From assembly GCA_002314445.1 (NCBI GenBank), contig DCFX01000060.1, positions 7,101 through 71,100 on the forward strand: a DNA stretch of 64,000 nucleotides. Direction: 5' to 3'. A program made the position numbers and the translations under genes. This document shows, in pieces, positions 42,232 to 50,855 of this stretch. A model generated the notes under the pieces. The model ran no database searches and had not been told where the DNA came from. It worked only from the letters and a program-made list of their open reading frames with translations. Source of the DNA: Treponema sp. UBA1793. Its GTDB lineage: Bacteria; Spirochaetota; Spirochaetia; Treponematales; Treponemataceae. The first letter of the stretch is position 1. Each line of letters opens with the position of its first letter.

Positions 42232-43656
42232 TTATGCTGTTTTGCAGCAGATGCTTTCCCTGGCTGCCGAGTCCTGTACCATGACACTCGGATTGAGGAT
42301 GTAGTCTATTTCAGATTCTTTGAGCAGATGCTCTTTGACGACGAGTTCCCGCACTGAAACGTTTTCTGCAAGTGCTCGTTTTGCTATTTCGGCGGATTTG
42401 CGGTACCCGATATACGGGCAGAGGGCTGTTGCCGTGCCGACGCTCCGTTCGACAAACGTGCGGCATTGTTCTTTATTTACCGTTATTCCGTTTATACAAT
42501 TGTCGATAAGTGTTTTCACGGCTCCGGTGAGCGTCGTAATCGATTCAAATAATTTATAGAACACGACCGGTTCAAACGCATTCAGTTCCATCTGTCCTGC
42601 TTCTGCGGCCATCGATATTGCGGTATCGTTTCCTATTACGCTGAATGCAACCTGCGAGACGACTTCCGGTATGACCGGATTTACTTTTCCCGGCATGATG
42701 GAGGAACCGTTCTGCATTGCAGGGAGATGAATTTCGTTGAATCCCGCACGGGGACCGCTTGAAAGCAGCCGGAGGTCGTTGCACATCTTCGACAGGTCCA
42801 GGGCGCAGACCTTGAGGACTGAGGAAACGGAGGCAAAGCTGTCGATATTTTGTGTAGCGTCGAAGAGGTCTCCGGCCTGTTCCAGCGGACAGCCGGTGAT
42901 GTGCGCAAGGATCGGGACGACGCGCTGTTCGTATGTCTCCGGAGCGTTGAGGGCGCTTCCGATGGCTGTACCTCCAAGATTCACCTGGTATAATTCATTT
43001 TTTACGTCATGAATCTGCTTTCTGCAGCGGCTGATCATGCTTTTATATGCCCCGAAGCTCTGGCCGAGCGTCATGGGTACTGCATCCTGCAGCTGCGTTC
43101 TGCCCATTTTTATTACTCCTGCGAATTCGGCCGATTTTGCGGCGAGCGATTTTTCCAGCCTGAGCAGTTCCGATTCCAGCGGACCAAGCAGGGTAAGCGC
43201 AGTCAGTTTTCCTGCGGTTGGAACGACATCGTTCGTCGACTGAGACTTATTTACATCATCGTTCGGATTGATAAACGTGTACATGCCGCGTTTTCCACCC
43301 AGGAGTTCATCAGCGCGGTTTGCAATAACTTCGTTTATGTTCATATTGGCGCTCGTACCGGCTCCGCCCTGAATCGCATCCACAATAAATTCGCCTCTGA
43401 AGCTGCCTTCTGCAACTTCATCGCATGCTTTTACAATAGCATTTGTTTTTTCTTCAGAAAGGACTCCGCTTTCGTGGTTTGCATATGCAGCTGCTTTTTT
43501 TATGCAGGCAAGACTTGTTATAAAGGCAGGATTAAGGGGCATTCCTGTAATATGAAAATTATGCATGGCACGCAGACTCTGTACTCCGTAATAAGCGGCT
43601 GCCGGCACACCCATGCTTCCAATTGAATCCGATTCGATACGTTTTTCCGTTTCCAT
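42232..43656 (-). CDS. aspA: Aspartate ammonia-lyase
   Basis: 474 residues. Fumarase/aspartase superfamily: VPAAAYYGVQSLRAMHNF at the N-terminus, GGAGTSANMNINEVIANRA (about 96-114), QSTNDVVPTAGK and the signature GSSIMPGKVNPVIPE. The AYYGVQ and NANMNxNEV-type segments favour aspartase over fumarase. It releases ammonia from aspartate to give fumarate. RBS AGGAG lies 8 bp upstream. It is divergent from an Lrp-type regulator, with a palindrome inside its promoter, and next to an amino-acid importer. Confidence 0.9.
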   Translation of the reverse strand: METEKRIESDSIGSMGVPAAAYYGVQSLRAMHNFHITGMPLNPAFITSLACIKKAAAYANHESGVLSEEKTNAIVKACDEVAEGSFRGEFIVDAIQGGAGTSANMNINEVIANRADELLGGKRGMYTFINPNDDVNKSQSTNDVVPTAGKLTALTLLGPLESELLRLEKSLAAKSAEFAGVIKMGRTQLQDAVPMTLGQSFGAYKSMISRCRKQIHDVKNELYQVNLGGTAIGSALNAPETYEQRVVPILAHITGCPLEQAGDLFDATQNIDSFASVSSVLKVCALDLSKMCNDLRLLSSGPRAGFNEIHLPAMQNGSSIMPGKVNPVIPEVVSQVAFSVIGNDTAISMAAEAGQMELNAFEPVVFYKLFESITTLTGAVKTLIDNCINGITVNKEQCRTFVERSVGTATALCPYIGYRKSAEIAKRALAENVSVRELVVKEHLLKESEIDYILNPSVMVQDSAARESICCKTA

Positions 43657-43743
43657 TTTGTGAACTCCTGATTTATGCAGGAAGTGTATTTTAATTCAGC
43701 AAAATGGTAAACATAATAAATGAAAATGTGTTAAAAATATAGT

Positions 43744-43772
43744 TTTATACTGTATATACAGAATAAAGTAAA
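43744..43772 (-). promoter_or_regulatory. aspA promoter
   Basis: On the minus strand, TTTACT and TATAAA with a 17-bp spacer, about 85 bp upstream of the aspA start. The spacer holds the palindrome CTGTATATACAG. Confidence 0.6.
43750..43761. promoter_or_regulatory. Palindrome in the aspA promoter spacer, operator candidate
   Basis: CTGTATATACAG is a perfect 12-bp palindrome between the -35 and -10 of aspA. The Lrp-type regulator encoded divergently is the natural candidate binder. Confidence 0.55.
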
Positions 43773-43826
43773 GTTTTTAATGTATAAATCTTTATAATGT
43801 AAATATTCCTTTTTTCGTCAAATATA

Positions 43827-43835
43827 TGATATAGT
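43827..43835 (+). promoter_or_regulatory. Extended -10 promoter of the Lrp-type regulator
   Basis: TGATATAGT ends 6 bp before the ATG at 43842, again predicting a leaderless transcript. Confidence 0.55.
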
Positions 43836-43841
43836 ACAAGT

Positions 43842-44339
43842 ATGGAAAAAGAACTTGATGATGTCAATCTGAAGATTCTTGATATTCTGCAGAGAGATGC
43901 CCGGACACCTGTGAAACAGATTGCAGCCGAGGTATGCCTGTCGTCACCGGCGGTGTCGGCACGCATTGAGCGCATGGAAGAGGAAAACCTTATCAGCGGT
44001 TATCAGGTAAAACTGAATTACCATCAGTTCGGCTATTTTATAAAAGCGTTTATCAACCTTGAAGTGGAACCGAAACAGAAGCCGGAATTTTACCCTTTCA
44101 TAAAATCAGTACCGAATGTCATAGAATGCAACTGTGTTACAGGTGATTACGCCATGCTTATTGAAGTTGCATTCCGCAAAACGGAAGAACTTGACCGTTT
44201 TATAAACGAACTTCAGCATTTCGGAAAGACTCATACGCAGATCGTCTTTTCGACATCGGTCGAGCACAGGAACGTACCTGTCCTGCTGCAGCATGTCAGT
44301 GGAGAGAAATCTGAAAAACCGGAAGAGAGAGAAAACTGA
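43842..44339 (+). CDS. Lrp/AsnC-family regulator
   Basis: 165 residues. N-terminal HTH (about 6-55: DVNLKILDILQRDARTPVKQ, LSSPAVSARIERMEEENLI) and C-terminal RAM ligand-binding domain (about 70-145). It is 185 bp from divergent aspA and probably controls it, and perhaps the importer on its other side, in response to an amino acid. The C-terminal 15 residues are charged and non-conserved. Confidence 0.92.
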   Translation: MEKELDDVNLKILDILQRDARTPVKQIAAEVCLSSPAVSARIERMEEENLISGYQVKLNYHQFGYFIKAFINLEVEPKQKPEFYPFIKSVPNVIECNCVTGDYAMLIEVAFRKTEELDRFINELQHFGKTHTQIVFSTSVEHRNVPVLLQHVSGEKSEKPEEREN

Positions 44340-44361
44340 AGGGAACGCTTTTTGTATGCCC

Positions 44362-45057
44362 TCAGCGAGCATGATTCAGAGCCTTTTCCACGATATAAAA
44401 AACAAGCTGGATGAGCGAACACATAATCAGATAAATAATAAAAATATCAACATATGCCTCTATATAATTATACCCGTACGATGCTTCGATTTTTGCAATC
44501 GCAGTAATATCTTTTACAGTCATAAGAAAGGAAAGTGATGTTTCCTTGAACAGATTTACGGTGAGCGTACCGAGGTTGGGAACTGCTTCTACAGCAGCCT
44601 GCGGCAGAATGATAAGCCTGAATGCCTGCTGCTGCCGCATGCCGAGTGCATAGGCTGCATCAAGCTGCCCCCTGTCTACGGTGGTGATTGAAGCGCGGAT
44701 TACTTCGGACAACATAACCGATGCATGCAGCGTAAATACGACGACAGCATAGACAACCGGATGAATGTCGAATACGTTGAACGAGCTGCTGCATCTTACC
44801 GCAACTGCATTAATCAGGCTCGGCAGCAGGCTGTAAATGAACAGAATCTGTACAATCATCGGCGTTCCTCGGATAAGCGAGATAAACACTTTGATAATCT
44901 GAGAGGCAATCTTTACATGATACAGTCTGGCAAGCGCCATAAGATACGCGGGCAGGGCTGCCAGGAGTATAGACAAGACCGTTATTTCAAGCGATACGGG
45001 AATGCCGCGGAGTGCGAGGATGAATGTTTTTTCAAGAAACGGCAGATTCAGTTCCAT
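44362..45057 (-). CDS. Polar amino-acid ABC transporter permease
   Basis: 231 residues, HisM/GlnP family. About five membrane helices; the ATPase-coupling loop is in AYALGMRQQQAFRLIILPQA (about 137-156). The start overlaps the preceding permease by 10 bp. It should form the membrane pore with that protein. The stop lies near the convergent end of the Lrp-type gene, 22 bp away. Confidence 0.92.
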   Translation of the reverse strand: MELNLPFLEKTFILALRGIPVSLEITVLSILLAALPAYLMALARLYHVKIASQIIKVFISLIRGTPMIVQILFIYSLLPSLINAVAVRCSSSFNVFDIHPVVYAVVVFTLHASVMLSEVIRASITTVDRGQLDAAYALGMRQQQAFRLIILPQAAVEAVPNLGTLTVNLFKETSLSFLMTVKDITAIAKIEASYGYNYIEAYVDIFIIYLIMCSLIQLVFYIVEKALNHAR

Positions 45058-45770
45058 TTGCTGCCGTCCCTGCCGGGAATTGACTTTCCCCGCATTGCGC
45101 GCTGTTCAAAAAATCCTTCAATCAGTTCAATTGCAATTGCGAGGACCCAGTAAATGACAGCAAGTGCAATGTATGTCTCAAGTCCGTGGGCGCCATAATT
45201 GCGTGCGACGATAACGTCAGTCTCTCCCATAAGGTCTATAAATCCGATTGTAAAAGCCAGTGCACCCTGTTTGAGCAGTGCGATAATTTCGCTGCAGAAA
45301 ACCGGCAGTGCGGCCGTGAGTGCCTGCGGTATGATGATAAGCCGTGCTGTCTGGATTGGGGTAAATCCGCAGCAGAAAGCTGCGTCCCACTGGCCTTCAT
45401 CGACAGAACTGTACGATGAACGGAACAGTTCGCACATTGAGGCAGCGAACAAAAGGGAAAGCGTGATTGTGACGTAGATCAGTTTGCCGTTGTAGCCTGT
45501 TCTGATGCCTGTGGCCAGCCTGAATAATACGGGAAGGCCGTAATAGACGATGAAGAGGAGGACAATCGAAGGCGTACATCGTATGATATGCACATATACC
45601 GCCGCCGCTGCCCTGGCAATATGAGAGCGGGAAAGCCGGGCCCATGCAAGCAGCGTACCGAACAGCGTACCGCATACGACGGACAACAGCATTACCTCAA
45701 GCGTTCTTCCGGCGAAGGGTAAGAGTTCGGTAAACGATTTTAAAATAAAGGCTGGATCAAACGGGCGCAT
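45048..45770 (-). CDS. Polar amino-acid ABC transporter permease
   Basis: 240 residues, same family as its neighbour. Membrane helices and the coupling loop AAFCCGFTPIQTARLIIIPQA (about 137-157) are visible. With the second permease it forms a heterodimer importing an amino acid delivered by the lipoprotein at 45785-46645. No ATPase gene is present on either side. Confidence 0.92.
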   Translation of the reverse strand: MRPFDPAFILKSFTELLPFAGRTLEVMLLSVVCGTLFGTLLAWARLSRSHIARAAAAVYVHIIRCTPSIVLLFIVYYGLPVLFRLATGIRTGYNGKLIYVTITLSLLFAASMCELFRSSYSSVDEGQWDAAFCCGFTPIQTARLIIIPQALTAALPVFCSEIIALLKQGALAFTIGFIDLMGETDVIVARNYGAHGLETYIALAVIYWVLAIAIELIEGFFEQRAMRGKSIPGRDGSKWN

Positions 45771-45784
45771 TGTGCGTAAGCATA

Positions 45785-46645
45785 CTATTTCTGCACGTAT
45801 TTTGAAATATCTTCGCCGAAATATTTGTCTGCAAGTTCCGTGTATGTGCCGTTCTCATGCAGCGTCTGTATTGCTTTATCGTAGTCGGACGCAAGTTGTG
45901 TTTCTGCTTTATTGAACAGAGGCCATGTCGGAACTGCCTTGTAGATTACATATGAAAGTTTATCCGCGAACTGATGGTACGGGCCGTTTTCGTCGAGCAC
46001 GTTCCGTTTGTACGCAACCTGCAGGTCAAAAAATCCGTCGTACCGTTTTTCCAGTACCCAGGTGTATGACTCGGGGATATTGAATACGTCCGACGGGACG
46101 AGCTTTATTTGCGCGTCGGGATGGGCTTTATTAAAATCGGTGATAATGGCATATTGAGCCGACTGGGGAGAGATTGGCACGAGCTTTCCGCTGTATTCTG
46201 CAAAGCTTTCGAGGTCGTGAATTTTACCGGCATCTTCGCTGCGGAACGTCAGCCCGATGACGCTCGCCCCGAGGTAATTCCGGGGGAATAAATATTTTGC
46301 CCGGCGTTCGTCTGTGGACCATGCACCTTTAATACCGACCGCGTATTTACCCGTCTGAACTCCTATGAGCAGATCGTCGTCCGATGTAGGGATAAATTCA
46401 ATTTTATACTGCGGATACATTGCATCAATTTCTTTCCAGACCGCAACTTCAAAACCGTCCGAATTGCTTTTGCTGTCGACAAAAACATAAGGTACATAGG
46501 TTTGTGTGTGTGCTACATATATTGTGCGCGGCGTATCTGTCTTATCTGCTGCCGGTGCAGGCTGTTTCCTGCTGCAGCCCGGAAGGCTGAACGCATATGC
46601 AGATAATCCTGCAATAATCAGCATTTTTGTAAAAGACTTGTTCAT
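45785..46645 (-). CDS. Amino-acid-binding lipoprotein of an ABC importer
   Basis: 286 residues. Lipoprotein signal peptide with lipobox LPGC (about 22-25). The mature protein is a family 3 solute-binding protein: VPYVFVDSKSNSDGFEVAVW near the start (about 52-71), then AVGIKGAWSTDERRAKYLF (about 107-125). First gene of the operon; a TTGACT-17-TACTAT promoter precedes it. The ligand is probably a polar amino acid or a related compound. Confidence 0.92.
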   Translation of the reverse strand: MNKSFTKMLIIAGLSAYAFSLPGCSRKQPAPAADKTDTPRTIYVAHTQTYVPYVFVDSKSNSDGFEVAVWKEIDAMYPQYKIEFIPTSDDDLLIGVQTGKYAVGIKGAWSTDERRAKYLFPRNYLGASVIGLTFRSEDAGKIHDLESFAEYSGKLVPISPQSAQYAIITDFNKAHPDAQIKLVPSDVFNIPESYTWVLEKRYDGFFDLQVAYKRNVLDENGPYHQFADKLSYVIYKAVPTWPLFNKAETQLASDYDKAIQTLHENGTYTELADKYFGEDISKYVQK

Positions 46646-46693
46646 AGTATAGCTTCCTCTTCTTTTGGTTTATTATATATTTTATATTATAAA

Positions 46694-46722
46694 ATAGTAG
46701 GATTATATATGAAAAGAGTCAA
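46694..46722 (-). promoter_or_regulatory. Promoter of the amino-acid importer operon
   Basis: On the minus strand, TTGACT and TACTAT with a 17-bp spacer, about 50 bp before the binding-protein start codon. Confidence 0.5.
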
Positions 46723-46852
46723 TAATTTGCTGATTGTGGATAATTTTACTATAGATTTTGTCTATAAAAAAGATAAAAAATAAAATATACTTATTGAGAG
46801 ACATTTCTAAAAGTAACAGACTTTTGAAATTGGCTCATGCAGAGGCGGTTTT

Positions 46853-47734
46853 ATGTATGAACTAGTACAGGTCGGGGAGCACAGCTATTATATCGATTGT
46901 CCTGCAAAGATAGGTATCTATGCGGAAAATGACGGAAGTGTCTGTCTTATAGACAGCGGAAGCGACAAGGATGCAGGGAGAAAGGTAAGGCAGATTCTTG
47001 AACAGCACAGCTGGCATCTGAAAGCGATTTTCAACACGCACTCAAATGCAGATCATATCGGCGGTAATAAGTATCTGCAGAGCCAGACGGGATGCTCAAT
47101 ATATGCGCCGGGAATTGAATGCGATTTTACGCGTCATCCAGTTCTTGAACCGTCCTTCCTCTACGGCGGATTTCCTCCTGCCAGCCTCAGACATAAATTC
47201 CTCATGGCTCAGGAAAGCGATGTACACTATCTTACACAAGACGTTCTTCCGCAGGGAATGTCGATTATCAATCTTCCGGGGCATTTTTTCGACATGGTGG
47301 GCTATCGCGATGCTGACGACGTTGTCTATCTGGCCGACTGCCTTTCAAGCAGGGAAACGCTGGAAAAGTATCAGGTAAGTTTTATTTATGATGTGGAAGC
47401 GTATCTTTCCACCCTTGAAACAGTTAAGACTCTCAAGGCAAAAATGTTCGTTCCGGCACATGCTGCGGCAACTGAAGATATTGCACCGCTTGCCCGGCTG
47501 AATATTGATAAAGTACACGGAATTGCAGAAAAAATAATTTCTATTTGCGCGGCACCAGTCTGCTTTGAACACATTCTGCAGCGGCTGTTCAACGATTACG
47601 GGCTTGTCATGACTGACGAACAGTATGTCCTTGCCGGAAGCACCGTAAAGTCCTATTTGTCGTGGCTGAAAGATGCCGGGAGAGTAACAATTCAATTTGC
47701 AGACAACATGATGCTCTGGAGCGTCCCCCGGTGA
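46853..47734 (+). CDS. MBL-fold metallo-hydrolase with altered HxHxDH motif
   Basis: 293 residues. The metallo-beta-lactamase fold is clear: CLIDSGSDKDAG, then THSNADHIGG (62-71), LPGHFFDMVGYRD, VYLADCLSS and VPAHAAA. The canonical H-x-H-x-D-H reads His63-Ser-Asn65-Ala-Asp67-His68, so one zinc ligand is Asn. A C-terminal about 75-residue winged-helix-like tail follows, as in LACTB2-like and other MBL proteins. Substrate unknown; the Asn variant may hold one metal. RBS GAGG is 7 bp upstream. Confidence 0.86.
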   Translation: MYELVQVGEHSYYIDCPAKIGIYAENDGSVCLIDSGSDKDAGRKVRQILEQHSWHLKAIFNTHSNADHIGGNKYLQSQTGCSIYAPGIECDFTRHPVLEPSFLYGGFPPASLRHKFLMAQESDVHYLTQDVLPQGMSIINLPGHFFDMVGYRDADDVVYLADCLSSRETLEKYQVSFIYDVEAYLSTLETVKTLKAKMFVPAHAAATEDIAPLARLNIDKVHGIAEKIISICAAPVCFEHILQRLFNDYGLVMTDEQYVLAGSTVKSYLSWLKDAGRVTIQFADNMMLWSVPR

Positions 47735-47740
47735 TGACTG

Positions 47741-48403
47741 TTATTTCCAGTGAAAGTTTTCTCTTCCTGCTCCTTCTTCAAAGTGTTCTTTTACAATGCC
47801 AAGGTCGATTTTTACAGCAGAGCCCGTTCCCTTGATTTTTGCTTCTACTGCATTCCCTTCCAGCACAAAACAGAATTTCTGCTGGTTTACTGCCGTTGGT
47901 GCAAGAAGTGCGGCTTCAACGCCGTTTTTAAACCACTCAGGAACGGGGCCGTCCGTTACACTTACCTGGCTGAACGATTTTGATTTATGAGCCTTTCCCG
48001 GCTTCATGGGATAGCCCGCGGCAATGACGCATACAAGTTTTTCTCCTGCGGCGACAGGGACATTTTTCTTTTTGTACGTCCCGGCAACCCAGCAGGTACC
48101 GAGACCCAGAGCCGTTGCGGCCAGAACGATTCTTTCTCCATAATATCCGATACGCTCCTCAAGATCGGAAGCATCTTTCCCTGCCAGTACAATGACATTG
48201 CTCACATTTTTAAACCAGCCGTAATGATTGAGAATTGTGTCAAATATGCTTTTATCGTTACGGATAAGCCGGCATGAAAGCGAACCGTCTCTGTTTGCGG
48301 CGGCAATGCTTTCTTCCAGTTTTGCAGCAGTATCCTCATCAAGCGGTTTATCTTCATATGCACGTACGGAATGGCGTGAGTGTATACATTCATTGATACC
48401 CAT
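47741..48403 (-). CDS. Nitroreductase-family flavoprotein
   Basis: 220 residues. N-terminal SRHSVRAYEDKPLDED is the FMN-binding signature of the family, with GLGTCWVAGTY and VIAAGYPMKPGK further on. Members reduce nitro compounds, enones or flavins with NAD(P)H. RBS GAGG is upstream. It is next in line after RidA on the minus strand but separated from it by a strong hairpin. Substrate not predictable. Confidence 0.87.
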   Translation of the reverse strand: MGINECIHSRHSVRAYEDKPLDEDTAAKLEESIAAANRDGSLSCRLIRNDKSIFDTILNHYGWFKNVSNVIVLAGKDASDLEERIGYYGERIVLAATALGLGTCWVAGTYKKKNVPVAAGEKLVCVIAAGYPMKPGKAHKSKSFSQVSVTDGPVPEWFKNGVEAALLAPTAVNQQKFCFVLEGNAVEAKIKGTGSAVKIDLGIVKEHFEEGAGRENFHWK

Positions 48404-48480
48404 AAAATACCTCTGGACTATACTATATCAATTTGCAGATGAAAAATCATGGGGAATGAAGTGAGAAGACGGACAGAGGC

Positions 48481-48509
48481 ATACAGCGCAGTTTGACTGC
48501 GCTGTATGG
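48481..48509. repeat. 12-bp perfect stem-loop between RidA and nitroreductase genes
   Basis: CATACAGCGCAG pairs with CTGCGCTGTATG around TTTGA. No T-run follows on either strand, so it may slow polymerase or protect a 3' end rather than terminate by itself. Confidence 0.65.
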
Positions 48510-48516
48510 TGAGAAA

Positions 48517-48903
48517 TTATTCAGAGCGCACTGCAACAGCTTCTATTTCTATGCGTGCATTTTTAGGCAGGCAGGCAACCTGGACTGCAGAACGTGCAGG
48601 GCATGCTCCCGTAAAAAATTCAGCATATACTTTGTTCATTGCAGCAAAATCTTCCATATCCTTGAGAAAGACAGTCGTTTTAACAATATCTGCCATATCA
48701 GTTCCTGCTGCTGCAAGTACTGCACGGATGTTTTCCAGAGATTGTTTTGTCTGCGCTGTAATGTCTTCTCCTGCGAACGAGCCTGTAGCGGGATTAATAG
48801 GAAGCTGTCCCGATACGTAAATAGTTTCACCTGCGCGGATGCCCTGCGAATAGGGGCCTATCGCGGCAGGTGCATTTGATGTTTGAACTTGCTGTTTTGC
48901 CAT
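48517..48903 (-). CDS. ridA: RidA-family enamine/imine deaminase
   Basis: 128 residues, full length. Family motifs: AIGPYSQGIRAGETIYVSGQ (about 13-32), the Arg and Glu of the active site in ACPARSAVQVACLPKNARIEIEAVAV (about 101-126). RidA hydrolyses reactive enamines/imines released by PLP enzymes, protecting them. The partner here is likely the PatB/MalY-type lyase at 49540-50751. RBS AAGGA is upstream. Confidence 0.95.
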   Translation of the reverse strand: MAKQQVQTSNAPAAIGPYSQGIRAGETIYVSGQLPINPATGSFAGEDITAQTKQSLENIRAVLAAAGTDMADIVKTTVFLKDMEDFAAMNKVYAEFFTGACPARSAVQVACLPKNARIEIEAVAVRSE

Positions 48904-48948
48904 AGTTGATTATCCTTTATCTTTATTTTGTTGTTGTGACAGTATAAT

Positions 48949-49494
48949 TCATTTAAGCAGGGCAGTCAGCTCCGCCGCACCGGGCATATCGTCCAGCCAC
49001 TTTGCATAGTGGGCATACGAAACAGTCATATCAGGATTCAAAATGAAAGCGGCAGGGAGCTGAAGTTCTTCGCCTTCCGAGATTCCGTGCTTAAATCCTT
49101 CCGCCTGCACTTTTGCTATTTTTATCATTGTTTTTGGGCCAATCATTTTCAGCTTGCCCGGTGCCGGCAGAATTCCGAATTCATGATACAGCGATTCCGT
49201 GGGATCGCATATAATTTCAAACGGGAATGCAGTTTCGCTGCCAAGTTCCTGTCTGAGATGGTCAGGATCACTTTGAAGAACGACAAGCATTTTTCCGCCT
49301 GCCCCCCTGATTTGATCATATCCACGTGCATACTGGACCATGTCGTACTGACAAACAGGGCAGCCGTAATATCTGAGGAATACGAGGATAGTTTTCCCAT
49401 CAGGTACCATCTCTTCGCTGAGTTTTACATCTTTCCGGTACGGTGTCGAGAACTGAAAATCCGGAAAATGGTCTCCTTCTGTAATTTTTACCAT
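48949..49494 (-). CDS. AhpC/TSA-type redoxin with CPVC motif
   Basis: Start set at MVKITEGDHF with AGGAGG 8 bp upstream. 181 residues, thioredoxin-fold peroxiredoxin-like. Active site YYGCPVCQYD with Cys45 and Cys48, a CxxC as in the AhpC-like_2/DUF899-like redoxins. It probably reduces peroxides or disulfides. It lies between patB and ridA, all on the minus strand, so it may protect the pathway from oxidation. Confidence 0.82.
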   Translation of the reverse strand: MVKITEGDHFPDFQFSTPYRKDVKLSEEMVPDGKTILVFLRYYGCPVCQYDMVQYARGYDQIRGAGGKMLVVLQSDPDHLRQELGSETAFPFEIICDPTESLYHEFGILPAPGKLKMIGPKTMIKIAKVQAEGFKHGISEGEELQLPAAFILNPDMTVSYAHYAKWLDDMPGAAELTALLK

Positions 49495-49539
49495 TAAAAG
49501 TACCTCCTGAACATTTTTCTGCCTTCCGGCATACATGAA

Positions 49540-50751
49540 TTATGCGTTAAAGACGTATTTGTCCAGCCGGCTCATTGCTTCCTTAACCCTGCTGAGCGGG
49601 AGCGCAACGTTCAATCGGATTGCACAGGGGCCGTGGAACATACGTCCGTCCTGCCATGCCACGCCGACTTTCCAGCCGCTCTTTTCCAGTTCGTCTATCG
49701 TCTTTCCGTGTTTTTCACACCACTCTGAGCAGTCGAGGAAAAGCATATACGTTCCTTCCGGTTTTGATACATGTACACCTTCAAAATGAGCGGCAATATA
49801 GTCGCATACGTAATCGACATTTCCGCTCAGGACGCTGCACAGTTCGTCCACCCATTCGTATCCTTCCGGTTTGTATGCGCCGATAAGGGCATGCATGCTG
49901 AGCACATTCATATCGTTGTAGTGCGGTTTGCTGCTCTGTGCCCGTACGCGGTCGCGCAGGTATGAATTGTAAATTATATGATACGAGCCGATAAGACCGG
50001 CAAGATTGAACGTTTTGCTGGGAGCGTAAAAAGCTGCCGTCCTGTTTTTTGCATCTTCGCTGACTGACTGAACGGGAATGTGCTTATGGCCTTTCAGTAT
50101 GATATCGGACCAGATTTCGTCGGATATGACGACACAGTCGTTTGCCTTGTAAATTTCCATTGCTTTTTCAATTTCCCACTTTTCCCATACTCGTCCGCAG
50201 GGATTGTGCGGATTGCAGAAAACGGCCACGTGTATTTTGTTCGCTTTGATTTTTGCAGCCATATCTTCAAAATCCATCCGCCATATTCCTTTTTCGTCTT
50301 TTTTGAGCGGAGAGAGAATAATTTTGCGGCCGTTGTTCTCGATGCAGCCTGTAAATCCTATATATGTGGGAGAATGAAGCAGAACCGGATCGCCGGGAGC
50401 AGAGAATGCGCACAATGTGGAAACGACACCACCCAGAACGCCGTTTTCATATCCTATGCATTCTTTTGTAAGCCCTGTTAAATTGTGGCGCTTTTCCTGC
50501 CATCTGATGATGGAATTGAAGTATTCGTCTTCAGGCATAAAATAACCGAATGCAGGATGTTTTGCCCGTTCGATTATCGCCTCGGAAATTGTCGGTACTG
50601 TGGGAAAATTCATGTCTGCAACCCACATAGGGATTACGTCGAAACCTTTTTCCGGCAGTTCCGGGGAAAAACCCGGTATTGCACCCAGCCCGTCAACTGC
50701 GATGGCATCTTTACCGTGCCGGTCCATGATGGAAGTAAAATCATATTTCAT
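49540..50751 (-). CDS. PatB/MalY-family PLP-dependent C-S lyase
   Basis: Start set at MKYDFTSIMDRHG with AGGAG 8 bp upstream. 403 residues, aminotransferase class I fold. MWVADMNFPTVP, FGYFMPEDEYF and YENGVLGGVVSTLCAF are typical of MalY/PatB; the PLP-binding Lys is in YAPSKTFNLAGLIGS. These are cystathionine or cysteine beta-lyases giving pyruvate, ammonia and a thiol. Treponema denticola cystalysin belongs to this family and produces H2S from cysteine. With RidA and the APC permease it forms a likely cysteine or S-conjugate use pathway. Confidence 0.9.
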   Translation of the reverse strand: MKYDFTSIMDRHGKDAIAVDGLGAIPGFSPELPEKGFDVIPMWVADMNFPTVPTISEAIIERAKHPAFGYFMPEDEYFNSIIRWQEKRHNLTGLTKECIGYENGVLGGVVSTLCAFSAPGDPVLLHSPTYIGFTGCIENNGRKIILSPLKKDEKGIWRMDFEDMAAKIKANKIHVAVFCNPHNPCGRVWEKWEIEKAMEIYKANDCVVISDEIWSDIILKGHKHIPVQSVSEDAKNRTAAFYAPSKTFNLAGLIGSYHIIYNSYLRDRVRAQSSKPHYNDMNVLSMHALIGAYKPEGYEWVDELCSVLSGNVDYVCDYIAAHFEGVHVSKPEGTYMLFLDCSEWCEKHGKTIDELEKSGWKVGVAWQDGRMFHGPCAIRLNVALPLSRVKEAMSRLDKYVFNA

Positions 50752-50855
50752 AACAGTCACTCCTGAAAATTCAGACGGCTCCTGTTCAATGATGAACAGA
50801 AGTACCGTCTGTTATTATATGCAGTTATACACAGTGCCGGCGTATAGTCTGATTG

